Source: Cryptomeria japonica (lineage: Eukaryota > Streptophyta > Pinopsida > Cupressales > Cupressaceae). Taken from it: a DNA stretch of 64,000 bases. A program made the position numbers and the translations under genes. Below are positions 12,052-22,123 of this stretch, one piece after another. Within the stretch, counting starts at the first letter, position 1, and every line of letters begins with the position of its first letter. Where the stretch lies: the NCBI RefSeq assembly GCF_030272615.1, contig NC_081405.1, positions 650,828,920 through 650,892,919 of the forward strand, in the 5' to 3' direction. The notes beneath the pieces were generated by a model. That model had not been told where the DNA came from, did no database searches, and saw only the letters and a program-made list of their open reading frames with translations.

Positions 12052-12759
12052 CTACAACCTGTCTTCTTCCTCCTTTGGCTTCACAAAGATGGCACACTTC
12101 ACTATCTCCTCCTCATGTAGCAAGTTTAAAAACTCTTTACCGGTAGCCAATAAAACACTAGGTGTTTTTGAAGTTCCCTCTTCATTCTCTGTCAAAAACT
12201 GAATCTTGAAGGTCTTGCTATCCTTCTTAAAGGAAATGGAGTTCTCCTCTCCATCATAGATCACCTTCCTATCAAATTGCTAGGGTCTTCCTAGCAATAA
12301 GTGACATGCATCCATAGGTAACACATCACAAAGGATCTTATCCTTGTATCCTCCAATAGAAAACTCTACCCAAGTCTGCTCATTGACTAGCACACTCTGC
12401 TCATGATTCAACCATGTCACCTTGTATGGGTTAGTGTGGGGTATCCTTGTGAGTTTCAACTTCTTGACTGCCTCTTCTGATATGATATTATCAGTTGAGC
12501 CTGAATCAACTATCACCTTGCAAACTTTACCAAGAATCTTGTACCTCACCCTAAACAATGCTCTCCTATGCTTAGGTTCACTCTTGACTGGCTGTCTTAT
12601 CAAGACCCTATTGAACATTAGATTTTCTCCACTCTCTGATTCAATATGGTCCACCTCAGGTGTCTTTTTGCTTGAAGAGTCTTCATGTGCATATGCAACC
12701 CTATTTCCACTGTTTAGGCTTGTCAGGGCACCTATATGTCGGGTGTCCCAATTGTTCAT
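12052..12759 (-). pseudogene. Element D aspartic protease
   Basis: VIVDSGSTDNIISEEAVKKLKL shows the DSG active site, followed by the flap region and DACHLLLGRP, the typical end of plant chromovirus proteases. The piece at 12052-12264 continues into the linker before the reverse transcriptase. Confidence 0.88.
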
Positions 12760-13796
12760 AATTGTAACACTTCATTGTTGTAAAATAGGAGTTACCTCTG
12801 CCGGTACCTCTACCCCTACTTGGAACACCTTGTGCACCTCTTCCTCTAAAATGTCCCCCTCTGAGATTGGCTTCACTGCCATGCTCAGTCAACTTGGCTT
12901 CTCCTTGGTTCCTTTGCTCATTTGTCTTGCTTTGATAACCACCTTAGTGATTCACTTGATCTCTACCTCTACCTCTACCCCTGTTATTGGAGTCTCCTTT
13001 CCTTTTGTTCCTCTCCTACCTTGGTAGCAAGCTGATGACATTTTTGAAAAGTAGTAGGAGTCCATAGGCTTATCTCCTCTTGAATGTTCCACTTTAGGCC
13101 GCTTAGATACCTAGCCACCTTAATAGATTCATCTTCTTGGACTTTGGATCTAAGACATAGCTTTTGAAACTCCTCTGTGTAGGAGGTCACATCAAGATCC
13201 TTCTGCTTCAATCCTTGTCTCTTTTTATGAAGTTGGACTTCATAATCCTCTGGTAAGTAGTTCTCCTTAATCTTACTCACCATAGCTTTCCAATTTGCAA
13301 TAGGTAGCTTTCCCATACTAACTCTTTCTTCTTGCAGGTACTTCCACCATGTCAAAGTTGTTCCCCTTAATCTTGATTTGGCAACTTTAACCTTTTGAGC
13401 CTCTATCACTCCTTCACACTCAAATTGGTTTTCCATGCCCTCAATCCATTCCATAACAGTGTCTATGTCCATTCTTCCATTAAAATGTGGCAATCCTTCA
13501 AAGGCTTTGGTGTTCAAGGCCTTAATAGCCTTCACAAAAGGTTCTTCATTGAACAAGGGATCAGGTTCAGGGATAATGTCATCTATGTCTATAGTCTTCT
13601 TACCTTTACCCTTGGTGTCTTCATCCCAAGGTCCTTGTGTCCTCTGATCCACCACTTCCTGCAATTTATCCCTTATCTCGCTCATGGCTTCTTCAAGGAG
13701 TCTATTCTTCTCCTTCTGTTCTTCCACCTCTCTAGCCAGCTCTACATTAGTGACCATTCTGTTCTCCCCTACTGATTCATCGGTGTATAGAGACAT
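12701..13796 (-). pseudogene. gag: Element D gag
   Basis: Begins MSLYTDESVGENR at 13796, close to the primer site. Residues ~20-50 are coiled coil; the retrotransposon gag domain follows (FNGRMDIDTVMEWIEGMENQF, TTLTWWKYLQ, YLPEDYEVQL, SYTEEFQKL). The frame stops at 12984. The zinc knuckle in the next frame, CYNYEQLGHPTYRC (12760 area), has lost its second Cys to Tyr. Confidence 0.9.
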
Positions 13797-13821
13797 ACAT
13801 AGTACAACAAGTCTTTTACTT

Positions 13822-13833
13822 GCTCTGATACCA
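13822..13833 (-). promoter_or_regulatory. Primer binding site of element D
   Basis: TGGTATCAGAGC on the minus strand, three bases inside the 5' LTR; initiator Met tRNA type. Confidence 0.9.
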
Positions 13834-13836
13834 ATC

Positions 13837-15426
13837 TGATGGGTTGGTGCTTGGGATAAACTAGCCTAGTCTATGCTCTTGGATCCTTTCCTTGGATCAC
13901 CTAGTGTTCTCCTCACACCCTAGGGTCTCTAGGACTTCCCTTGCTTGAGAACTCCCCTGACCTTTCCCAATCCACCTACCAATGAGTTTCTATGTTGCTC
14001 CTAAGGTCTCGTCTACTCATGAGACTCAAAATCCCTTACTATGGCTAATAAGGGATAAGGCTTGTTCCACACCTTCCAAGGTCTTAGCAAGGTTATAAAA
14101 GGTCTATTTCAAGGCCTTTCCACCCATTCATGTGCCCCCAAGAGGTTTCAAGATTCTAACCCCTTACCGATTTCACAAATTTGGGTTTTTGCTTACAAAA
14201 CAGGGCTACAAGGATTAGGACCAATTAGGCCTCCTACCCGGTCCTTTAGGGCTTTCTCTCATAAATGATGCATACACAACCCAAACTCCCAAAATATACT
14301 ACCATTCAATTGGCAAGGGCTCAAGGATTTTCTAGGTTTTGGGCCTCCAAGTGGCCATACAATGCCTTGGGCAAATTTTGGGGTTTTTGAGGGTTTTGTG
14401 AGGATTTTGTGGTCTACCTGGGTCACAGTGAGTTTTTTGAGTTTTATCCACCTTGTCTGGATTGGTGGAGGCTCCTCCTTCACACCAATGATGCTTCAAA
14501 CACTCCTCTACACCTCCTCCCAAGGGTGTACTTTCCTCTATCCAACCTTACTCTCCAAGACCTCTGCAACTTAACCTCTCCTAGCCGGGCACTGTTCAGT
14601 CTCGCCTAGGATTGGGTCTCTTGATGGCCTCCCTGCATTTCCAAGGGCCCTGCTTAATTTGTAGTATGGTACAAGGTCTGCACTCTCATTTCCCATTGTT
14701 TCATGGTGGCTCCACAATGGGGAATGGAGTTATGCAGCCATTTACACAATCCTGTCCAAAACTGGACAATAAGAAGACAATTTACAAACTATTTACAAAC
14801 ACACTCAATCTGGAAATAAACACCTAAACTAATTGCTTGAAATGAAAGTATTTACACCATGAAAGACATTCCACACAATTTTGGACGTATCTCAATCCAT
14901 TAACTTGCTTGGTTGCTTCATTCAACCTGACTGGTAATAGTTTTGCAGTCTCAGTCTGGTCTTTTTGCTAGGGCCGTACAATGTCTGACATCCAACACAT
15001 TAATTTAGGGTTTGCAAATATTTATACTACCCATACCTCAGTCGGTGTGCCAAAATTAGGGCTCTCCATGCACAACAAGGGTCTATGACCATTTTGGGTG
15101 GAAAAGTTGCTTGACAACTTTTTAAAAGTTGTCATGCAACTTTTGCATCTTTTGAGCAACTTTGCCATTGTTGCTTTTCATGACTCCTAAGCCTATTTTG
15201 GGCTATCATAAGGACATCAACATGCCAATAAGGCCTAACACACATTCCAAGCACACTCATCCTCTCCTGCTCAAGAAATCACAACAAAACACTAAGGACC
15301 TAAAACTAGGACCTAGTATAGCACACATGAGCTCATGGCTCTTATTCATGTACAATGGCTTCTAAAGAAGCATAAAACCAAAAAAACAAAGAAAGAGAAA
15401 GAGTTTGGAAGGGTGCTCCTGCACCA
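13837..15426 (-). repeat. 5' LTR of element D (right copy)
   Basis: 1590 bp, ends CACCA, followed by the attat duplication. It would hold the element's promoter, reading leftward. Confidence 0.93.
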
Positions 15427-15934
15427 ATTATGGTGAGACTTTTGTACCTGTGGCTAGACTTGAGGGTGTAAGAACATTGTTGGCATATGCTGCTTTCAAA
15501 AATTTCAAGGTATATGAAATGGATGTTAAATCTGCATTTTTGAATGGTATACTAGAAGAAGAAGTTTATATTGAACAGCCTGAAGGATTTGTTGAAGACA
15601 AGAATAAAGATCAGGTATGTAAATTAAACAAAGCTTTATATGGTCTGAAACAAGCACCTAGAGCATGGTATGAGAGATTGCACTGTTACTTAATCAAGAT
15701 TGACTTTACAAGGACAAGTGAAAATAGCAACATGTACATGAAGAGTGATGAGGACAATGGAATACTGATCTCAGCCATATTTTTTGATGATATTATTTTT
15801 TGTGGTAATGACTCCTTATGCAAGAATTTTGGAAATGAAATGAGAAAAGAATTTGAGATGTCATTAATCGGTGAGATAAAGTATTTTATAGGTTTAAAGA
15901 TACTGCAAATGAAAGATGATATTTTCATTACTTA
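15427..15934 (+). pseudogene. Element C reverse transcriptase, C-terminal part
   Basis: Resumes after D with YGETFVPVARLEGVR, then VYEMDVKSAFLNG (first catalytic Asp), LNKALYGLKQAPRAW and IFFDDIIF, which stands where Copia elements have YVDD; the flanking residues are altered, the two Asp are kept. Ends at a stop at 15933. Confidence 0.92.
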
Positions 15935-16732
15935 ATCCAAGTACATAAAGGAAATCTTGAAGAAATTTGGAATGGAGGATTCTAAACTAGTAAGTACTCC
16001 TATGACTACTAACTGTAAACTATCAAAGAATGATGAATTTGCATCTGTTGATGAGACACTTTACCAATCTATGATTGGGAAGTTGCAATATATTATGCAT
16101 AGTAGACTGGATATAGCACATGCAGTAGGTATTGTTGCAAGATTCTCTATAGATCCCAAGGAAACCCATATGACAGCAATCAAGAGAATTTTCAGATACC
16201 TGAAAGGGACTAAAGATTATGGCTTAATATATGAAAAGAGAAATGATTTTGATTTAAAAGTTTATACTGATGCTGATTGGGTAGGGAACATAGATGATAG
16301 GAAAAGCACAAGTGGTGGAGCTTTCTTTTTAGGAGAAAGACTAGTGAGTTGGCTTAGTAAGAAACAAGGATGTATCTCACAGTCAACAACAGAAGCTGAA
16401 TATGTTGTTGCAGCACTGAATTGTACCAATATAGCATGGATCAAACAACTGTTGGAAGGTATAAATGAGAAAGTTACCGAGCAGTAACTATATTCTGTGA
16501 TAATATGAGTGCCATTAACATTTCAAAGAATCTGGTAATGCACTCTAAGACAAAGCATATCTCTATAAAGTATCATTATCTCAGAGAAGAAGTTCAAGAG
16601 AAGAAAGTTGTGCTGGAATATATCAGTTCAAAGGAGCAATTAGCAAACATCTTCACAAAGCCACTGCCAAGGGACACTTTTGAGTATCTCAGAAGCAAGT
16701 TAGGGGTCCTACCCCTATCTTCTACTCACTGA
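15935..16732 (+). pseudogene. Element C RNase H
   Basis: Linker LVSTPM...YQSMIGKLQYIMHSRLDIAHAV, then the RNase H core VYTDADWVGNIDDRKSTSG (first Asp), SQSTTEAEYVVAA (Glu) and, after a stop at 16485, SAINISKNLVMHSKTKHI with TKPLPRDTFEYLR at the end. One frame break lies between the two parts. Confidence 0.93.
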
Positions 16733-16947
16733 TAGAGTTCGGTGAAAGCATCAATTCAATGAATCTATAGAATATTATGTGTGGATTGATGTTGATTTAC
16801 ACACTTTAGAAGGTTTTCTAAAAGTGTGCAGGAAATGGTGAATAGAGATAGATTGCTTTGACCGAGACTAAGATGATACACAGCAAGACAAATCACTTCA
16901 CAGAGGAAGAAATCATCATTTAGTTCTTTTACTTTTTGGCATTGTTG

Positions 16948-17126
16948 TCAAAGGGGGAGAAGACTAAATGGTCAAATCCTAAATGAAGAAGATAATAGAA
17001 GACTAATGACAGGGGGAGAAGATTACAAAAGGGAGAAGACTAAATGCAAGTCAACAACTTAGAAGCCTAATGAAAAAGGGAGAAGAATTCAGAAGATTTT
17101 AATAGCTCAAGGAAAATAGGAGAAGT
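16948..17126 (+). promoter_or_regulatory. Cluster of polypurine-like tracts in element C
   Basis: Five tracts of the form (A)AGGGGGAGAAGA or a one-base variant lie at about 16948, 17011, 17027, 17073 and 17112 in the 475 bases between RNase H and the true tract. Multiple polypurine-like tracts here are reported for Sireviruses. Confidence 0.7.
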
Positions 17127-17205
17127 CTAACATCAATCTGAATCCGAATCAATTTGAATATATTGTTGGTATTACCATTTACAAGTTAGTTTTGCCATCA
17201 ATGCC

Positions 17206-17217
17206 AAAGGGGGAGAT
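17206..17217 (+). promoter_or_regulatory. Polypurine tract of element C
   Basis: AAAGGGGGAGAT directly before the LTR start TGTTGG at 17218. Confidence 0.9.
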
Positions 17218-18739
17218 TGTTGGCATTTTTAGTAGAAAGAAAGCTTGTTGATATTTATTAAGGATATTGAGAAGGTTGTTGAAGATTATTGATATAACTG
17301 AAAAAGGATGATAACTATCTTTATAATATTATTTTGTCATTGATGTCAAGAAATTGATTTTCTGATTCAGTATGATGTTGCCATATCTTGAGAAGATTGA
17401 TTTGAAGAGAATAAGAAGTCAGTAAAAGACATAGAAAGAATGTGATAAGAAAGGGGAGAAATAAGATATTCAATGGGCAACTATTACCGAGTTAGACAAT
17501 GATGAGATCATGATGTTTAGATTGTTTTGATATCCTACATATGTTGTTGATTGTAAGGTTAATACTCTACTATGTCACCGAGCAAAGAACCTAGTCGGTA
17601 AACCCAAAGAACCTAGTCGGTAAACCCTAAGGTTATCGATATCGGTTAATGAAGGCGGAATGTCTACTGAATAAAGTTTAGTATTTACTGAGTTGCAACC
17701 GAGTTATGACAGAGCGCATTGGATGAATACAAGCAATATTTAATGAAAGACAATGATTAGCTGGAGTTGATTAAATGATTGGTATGTCGAGCATGAAGTT
17801 TGTTAAGGATCTATGGCAATAGAAGATCGGTAGGAAGATCTACAATGCAGATTGAACTGCAATAACCTTGTGCAAGTTCCAAGAAAGGAATGCAAGTCCC
17901 TAGGGAAGGTAAAATGTTTTCAGATCAAAGGATGCATTGAACCTTGTCAAGATTGAAGATCTAATGGCTAAGATTGATCATGGGAAATGTGATCAAGGAG
18001 ATTAAGTGGTTAGCAATTCTTTATAAATAAGAAATTATTGATAAACAATGTATGCGGGCAAGTGTAAGCATAGGGGTGCTACATAGTGATTACCGAGCAT
18101 AGAAGCTTGAAGACCTGTTTGATTAATAGAGTAGGGAGCCCAGCAGAGCGACAAGATAAGTCCTATGACAAGATTGTTTTGAGCGTATAAGAATCTGCTT
18201 TAGCATTTTAGATGTGAAGTTGTAGATATATTTATTACAGTTGTTTATTTTGTAAGTGACAGAAAATCTCTTAACCGAGTTGACTTAATAGTCTTATTTG
18301 TAAACCCTCTAGCAAGGTAACATTCTAAATGAGTGTTTGAAATCCTTTAACAAGGTCACTTCTAACAAAGTGAAGATGTTAACAGATCTGAGGGAAATCC
18401 CTTAACCGGGTCACATCTAGCAATGTGTTTGTAATCCTTAATAGGATTTTCTTTTAACTGAGCATACTCTAGAAGAGTATATTTCTTAGTGGGTCTGAAA
18501 TCCCACAGTGGTTTTTCCCTAATTGGGTTTCCACGTTAAATTTGGTGTTATATGTGTTATGATGATTATGTGTTTATGAGTTTGCTTGTTTAGCAGTTTT
18601 TGGTCATATTACTGAAGTATAAGTTACTGAGGTTGAATCTGTTGATTTTATGGAAGATTAAGTTTTTATGATTCACCCCCCCCTCTCATCTTGTTAGCTA
18701 TTGGCATCAATACTTTACATTTAGTATTAGAACTTAACA
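17218..18739 (+). repeat. 3' LTR of element C
   Basis: 1522 bp, ends CTTAACA. Holds a perfect 22-bp tandem duplication at 17584-17605/17606-17627 that the 5' LTR lacks. Confidence 0.92.
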
Positions 18740-18744
18740 TCAAC

Positions 18745-20793
18745 TTCTTCTGAAAGTGATATACCAGTTGTATTCAAAAGGGTAGAAAGGAAAAGAAAAC
18801 CCTCAACGGCACCCTCACCCGCACCTACACGCAAAAGAACAAGACAAAAGAAACAGGCAATTAGACCTCCAGCTAAGAAGTTAACCCCAAAGAAAAAGAA
18901 GGAAAAACAAGCTATTGCTCCACTGGACAAACTTCTAAATGAAATAACACACTTTCCAATGATGATAAAGAGAGCGTAGAGAATAGTGTAATTTTACACT
19001 TAGACATATACAAGAAATTTCTGATGGAAATTGTTATGATATACCTAATGATTTATATAGAAGACTAGAAGCTACAAGGGTAGCTATTGTTGAGTTAGAT
19101 AAAAAGATAAAAAAATAGAAAGATTACTTGCAGTTCACCCAGTGAACTCCACTAAAGAGATAGATGAATTAATCAGTGAGGCCAACTGGACAGTATTTTC
19201 AACCGATCACCGACATGTAGCACTAATGGTAGACAGAGTGAATGAAATCACTAGAGAAACCGCAAATCAATGGGATATATTCTTTGTTGAAAAGGAGAAA
19301 CAAGAAGAACTTAAAAGACCTAAGACCATCAGAGTCTACCAAAAGGACAAGGATAAGGGGAAAGGTAAGGTAGGTGGACCTCCAAGCCTAAAGATAACTG
19401 ATAACTTGCCCCCACCTCTTTCTGATACTCCACCAGTAGATACTATTTACACACAACCGGCAACAGAGAGTATGGAGACTCCTCTTGAGGATACAAATCC
19501 TGAGTCTGAAATTTTGTACACTATGAACATAGATACCCAAGAGGTAAATATTGTGGTTGATAAAGAGACCACTGAAGATAAGAAGAAAGATATGGCTACT
19601 GAGCCACCGGCAACAGATGTTGAGATTAGCATTGAGACACAAACTGAACAATTAGTTTATCCCCTATCTACTGGAATGGTGACTGATACAAAACCCACTG
19701 AGCTAGAACAATCAACTGACAACATAGAGAAACCAGTTGAGATATCAATAGTGGACAATACAGAGGTGCATACTGAGAAATCGGTAGTCAATACTGAGAC
19801 TTCATCAGAGAAACCGACAGTAGAGAGCACAATGAAACCCACTGAGGCACAACTTGAGAAACAGGAACAGAAAAAGATTGAGGCACAGGTTCATGCAGAG
19901 ACACTGCCACCGGCAATAGCTGAGAAACTCAAGCCTTTGCTAGTAGAAATGAAAACTCAAACAGATCCTCCCGAGAAAGAGGAAAGCAAAGCTATCACTA
20001 AAACCGGCAGAATGCAGATTGTTGGTTCTTCCATGATAGAATTCAGACCACAAATGTGACAGAGGTATTATTGGATTCCATCAAGAAAATCACAGAGTGT
20101 AGTGCACAAGCATATAAGGCTATTGATGATACAATTCCTATTCTAAAATTGATAGCACCCAAGTGCAATGTGGAAAATAAAGATTCTTTAAATCAACTAG
20201 ACACATTATCTAAGTATATCACTGATAAAATTTTGACAGTTGATCAGATTAATGAGGAGACATTTAAAGAGAAATTGGATAAAGAAAAACAAAAATTCTT
20301 TGATGAGAAAATAAAGAAGTGCATGGGACACATTGATACCCTTTTACTGGCACTAAGCACAACAATAAAGGAGTTTAAGGAGTTGTATAGAGACACATGT
20401 AAGACTAATAATTTGACAGTAGATATAAACAAGGAGATTAGTAAGGTACATAAAGGAATAAATAATATAGCTAACAATTTCATTGATTCATCTGAACCAT
20501 TATCAATTATGGAGTAGGAAATAACAGGTTTTGAGGAGAAACTTGAAAATTTTGAAAAAGAGATGGAAAGAATAAAAGGAAAGGCAAAAGATCTTAAATG
20601 TAGACTCAGTCCCAAATTGGACTACCTCATCTCTTTGAGAAAAGAGATCTGAGAGGCACTTGTTCAAGGACTGAAGACACTGGAAGAGCAAATAGATCAC
20701 CTCACCGGTACAATTCAAAGAATAGATCCATCTTTGAAGGATAGCGAAAGGTTCATTGAGAGCCTGAATTTTGTATTGGCAGACCTTTTCTAG
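18745..20793 (+). pseudogene. Element A ORF2, 3' part
   Basis: Continues the protein cut by element C. A basic Arg/Lys/Pro-rich stretch (18770-18910) is followed by NSTKEIDELISEAN (19145), WDIFFVEKEKQEE, KGKGKVGG.PSLKIT, a long Thr/Glu/Pro-rich acidic region with many T-E-K/Q and T-E-S repeats (19430-19990), then a frameshift near 20057 into a coiled-coil domain: LLDSIKKITECSAQAYKAID, IPILKLIAPKCN, LDTLSKYITDKILTVDQINE. In-frame stops at 20515 and 20650. It ends at 20791-20793 with FVLADLF; the element G homologue ends MILVDIF. Membrane segments and signal peptide are not visible. Function unknown. Confidence 0.7.
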
Positions 20794-21054
20794 ATTGTAA
20801 CCAACCGGTTACAAGGATCAAGCTGAAACTGCACTCAGTTGACACTTTGACAACCTTTGTTATTGACGTCAAAGGGGGACTAGTGGAACTTAGAAAAATG
20901 ATTATAAGAAAGGCACCATCAGCTCAAGGGGAGCACACTTTTTCATAACACAGTATTGGTAAGACAATTTTGGCAAAATCTTTTTTGGATAACATTTTTG
21001 GATATTTTTTGGATTTTTCTCATGACTGTTGCCATCAATGCCAAAGGGGGAGAT
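20794..21054 (+). promoter_or_regulatory. 3' untranslated region and two polypurine tracts of element A
   Basis: Two tracts share the same setting: TTGACGTCAAAGGGGGAC at 20863-20880 and ATGCCAAAGGGGGAGAT at 21038-21054. The second abuts the 3' LTR and is the working one. The first is the auxiliary copy also present in C, E and G. Confidence 0.75.
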
Positions 21055-21768
21055 TGTTGGCAAATGCACACTCCAATGAGAAATTGTAGGTGATTGAAGG
21101 TATTGTCATTGATGGCAACCTTACAATCATATGATACCGGTAGGCACCGACACCGACACTCTACACTGGCATACAGTTCACCGACACCAAAAAGAAAGAT
21201 TACCGGCACCATGGGCGACGAGAATTTTGTTTAAATGTATTTTGTATTTAATTGCAAAATCCTTTTGTAAGTCGACTTGGTGAATTGTAATATGACTCAT
21301 ATAAGTATGAGATCTTGTAGATCATTTAGGAGAGATATAGATGGAAGGATTATTGCAGACCTAATATGTGAATTGTAAGGCAGATTTTGGATAAGGGTTT
21401 ATGAATATTGCAGAGCTTAAACCGGTACTAAACCTGGCATAGTAGATGTTGATCTGAAGCAGTACATGACATTGGATTTGTATAATCCATTTTTGTAAGT
21501 CAATGAGACTTCTTTTGTAACTGAGCAGTGAGCTCTAGGCACTTGGCCTTCCTGCATGTGCAGGCCCATATTGTAAACAATAATATTCCCTTATTGGCCA
21601 GTAAGAGAATATTGTAGGTCACAAATCCCACCAAAGTGTTTCCCACACCGAGTTTCCTCATTAAAATATTGTGTTATGGTGTGTCTTTCATGTTGTGCTT
21701 ATTGTTATTATTTGCTGCATTAATTTTGGTTTGTCGGTACACAGTTTTGGTATGCTTTTCACATAATA
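21055..21768 (+). repeat. Truncated 3' LTR of element A
   Basis: Begins TGTTGGCAAATGC. Identity with the 5' copy stops at 21768, about 70 bases short of the LTR end; Tat-type integrase sequence of element F follows at once. Confidence 0.85.
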
Positions 21769-21779
21769 CATTATCCTTT

Positions 21780-22123
21780 CTAATGTTCTTTATAGAAGGG
21801 TTTATAATGGTCTCCTCCTTTGATGTCTTCACAAATCTAAAATCCCTATTGCTCTTGAGGAAGCACATTTAGGTGTTTGTGGGGGGCATTTTGGGGGCAG
21901 ATCCTTAGTTCAAAGGTTGCTCCAAATGAGATATTATTGGCAAACCATTGAAAAGGAATCCTTTGTGTTTCTTAAGAAATGTCATCAATGTCAGCAACAT
22001 AGCAATTTGATCTATGCTCCCTCCCAAGAACTTTGATATCAAGTAACGTTTTGGCCCTTTTCTACATGGGGTTTGAATCTCATTGGTAAAATATCTCTTC
22101 CCTCATCTTAAGGACATACTTTC
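21780..22123 (+). pseudogene. Element F (Tat/Ogre-type Ty3-gypsy) integrase, first part
   Basis: Reads, with one stop, ...KIPIALEEAHLGVCGGHFGG then MRYYWQTIEKESFVFLKKC and CHQCQQHSNLIYAPSQEL, the HHCC zinc-binding domain of Tat-type integrases, then, after a frameshift, FSTWGLNLIGKIS leading into the core (first Asp replaced by Asn). It is interrupted in the equivalent of GHTFIITTTDYF by element E at 22124. Upstream F sequence is missing. Confidence 0.85.

Larger units (their letters stand above)
7560..15426 (-). mobile_element. Element D: chromovirus (Ty3/gypsy) inserted in C, minus strand
   Basis: Two LTRs of exactly 1590 bp (7560-9149, 13837-15426) bound the element, with a perfect TSD attat at 7555-7559 and 15427-15431. 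The genes read leftward: gag, protease, reverse transcriptase, RNase H, integrase, chromodomain. The C-terminal chromodomain places it among chromoviruses. The first ~165 LTR bases differ at about five positions, so it is a fairly recent insertion, yet its frames carry several stops. Removing it restores the Copia reverse transcriptase reading EGIDYGETF. Confidence 0.95.
3325..18739 (+). mobile_element. Element C: Copia (Sirevirus-like) retrotransposon in A, carrying D
   Basis: The LTRs at 3325-4782 and 17218-18739 are homologous along their length. Flanks are gcaac (3320-3324) and tcaac (18740-18744), a 5-bp target-site duplication with one mismatch; removing the element rejoins ORF2 of A in line with its homologue in G. 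Internal order is gag, protease, integrase, reverse transcriptase, RNase H, the Copia order. Every domain carries at least one lesion and the reverse transcriptase is split by chromovirus D, so it is dead. Several polypurine-like tracts before the 3' LTR fit the Sirevirus lineage. Confidence 0.9.
1..21768 (+). mobile_element. Element A: non-autonomous Sirevirus-like LTR element, interrupted
   Basis: Order: partial 5' LTR, initiator-Met-tRNA primer site, ORF1 (coiled coil plus four CCHC knuckles), ORF2 (large protein of unknown function), polypurine tract, 3' LTR. No protease, integrase or reverse transcriptase belongs to it; those lying inside its span belong to nested elements C and D. The closely similar element G at 31577-43926 has the same order, so the gene content is a family trait and not decay. 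The LTR ends (TGTTGG...TAACA), primer site and GGGGGAGAT tract match Sireviruses (Copia superfamily). The left end is outside the window and the right end is truncated, so no target-site duplication can be read. Confidence 0.75.
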
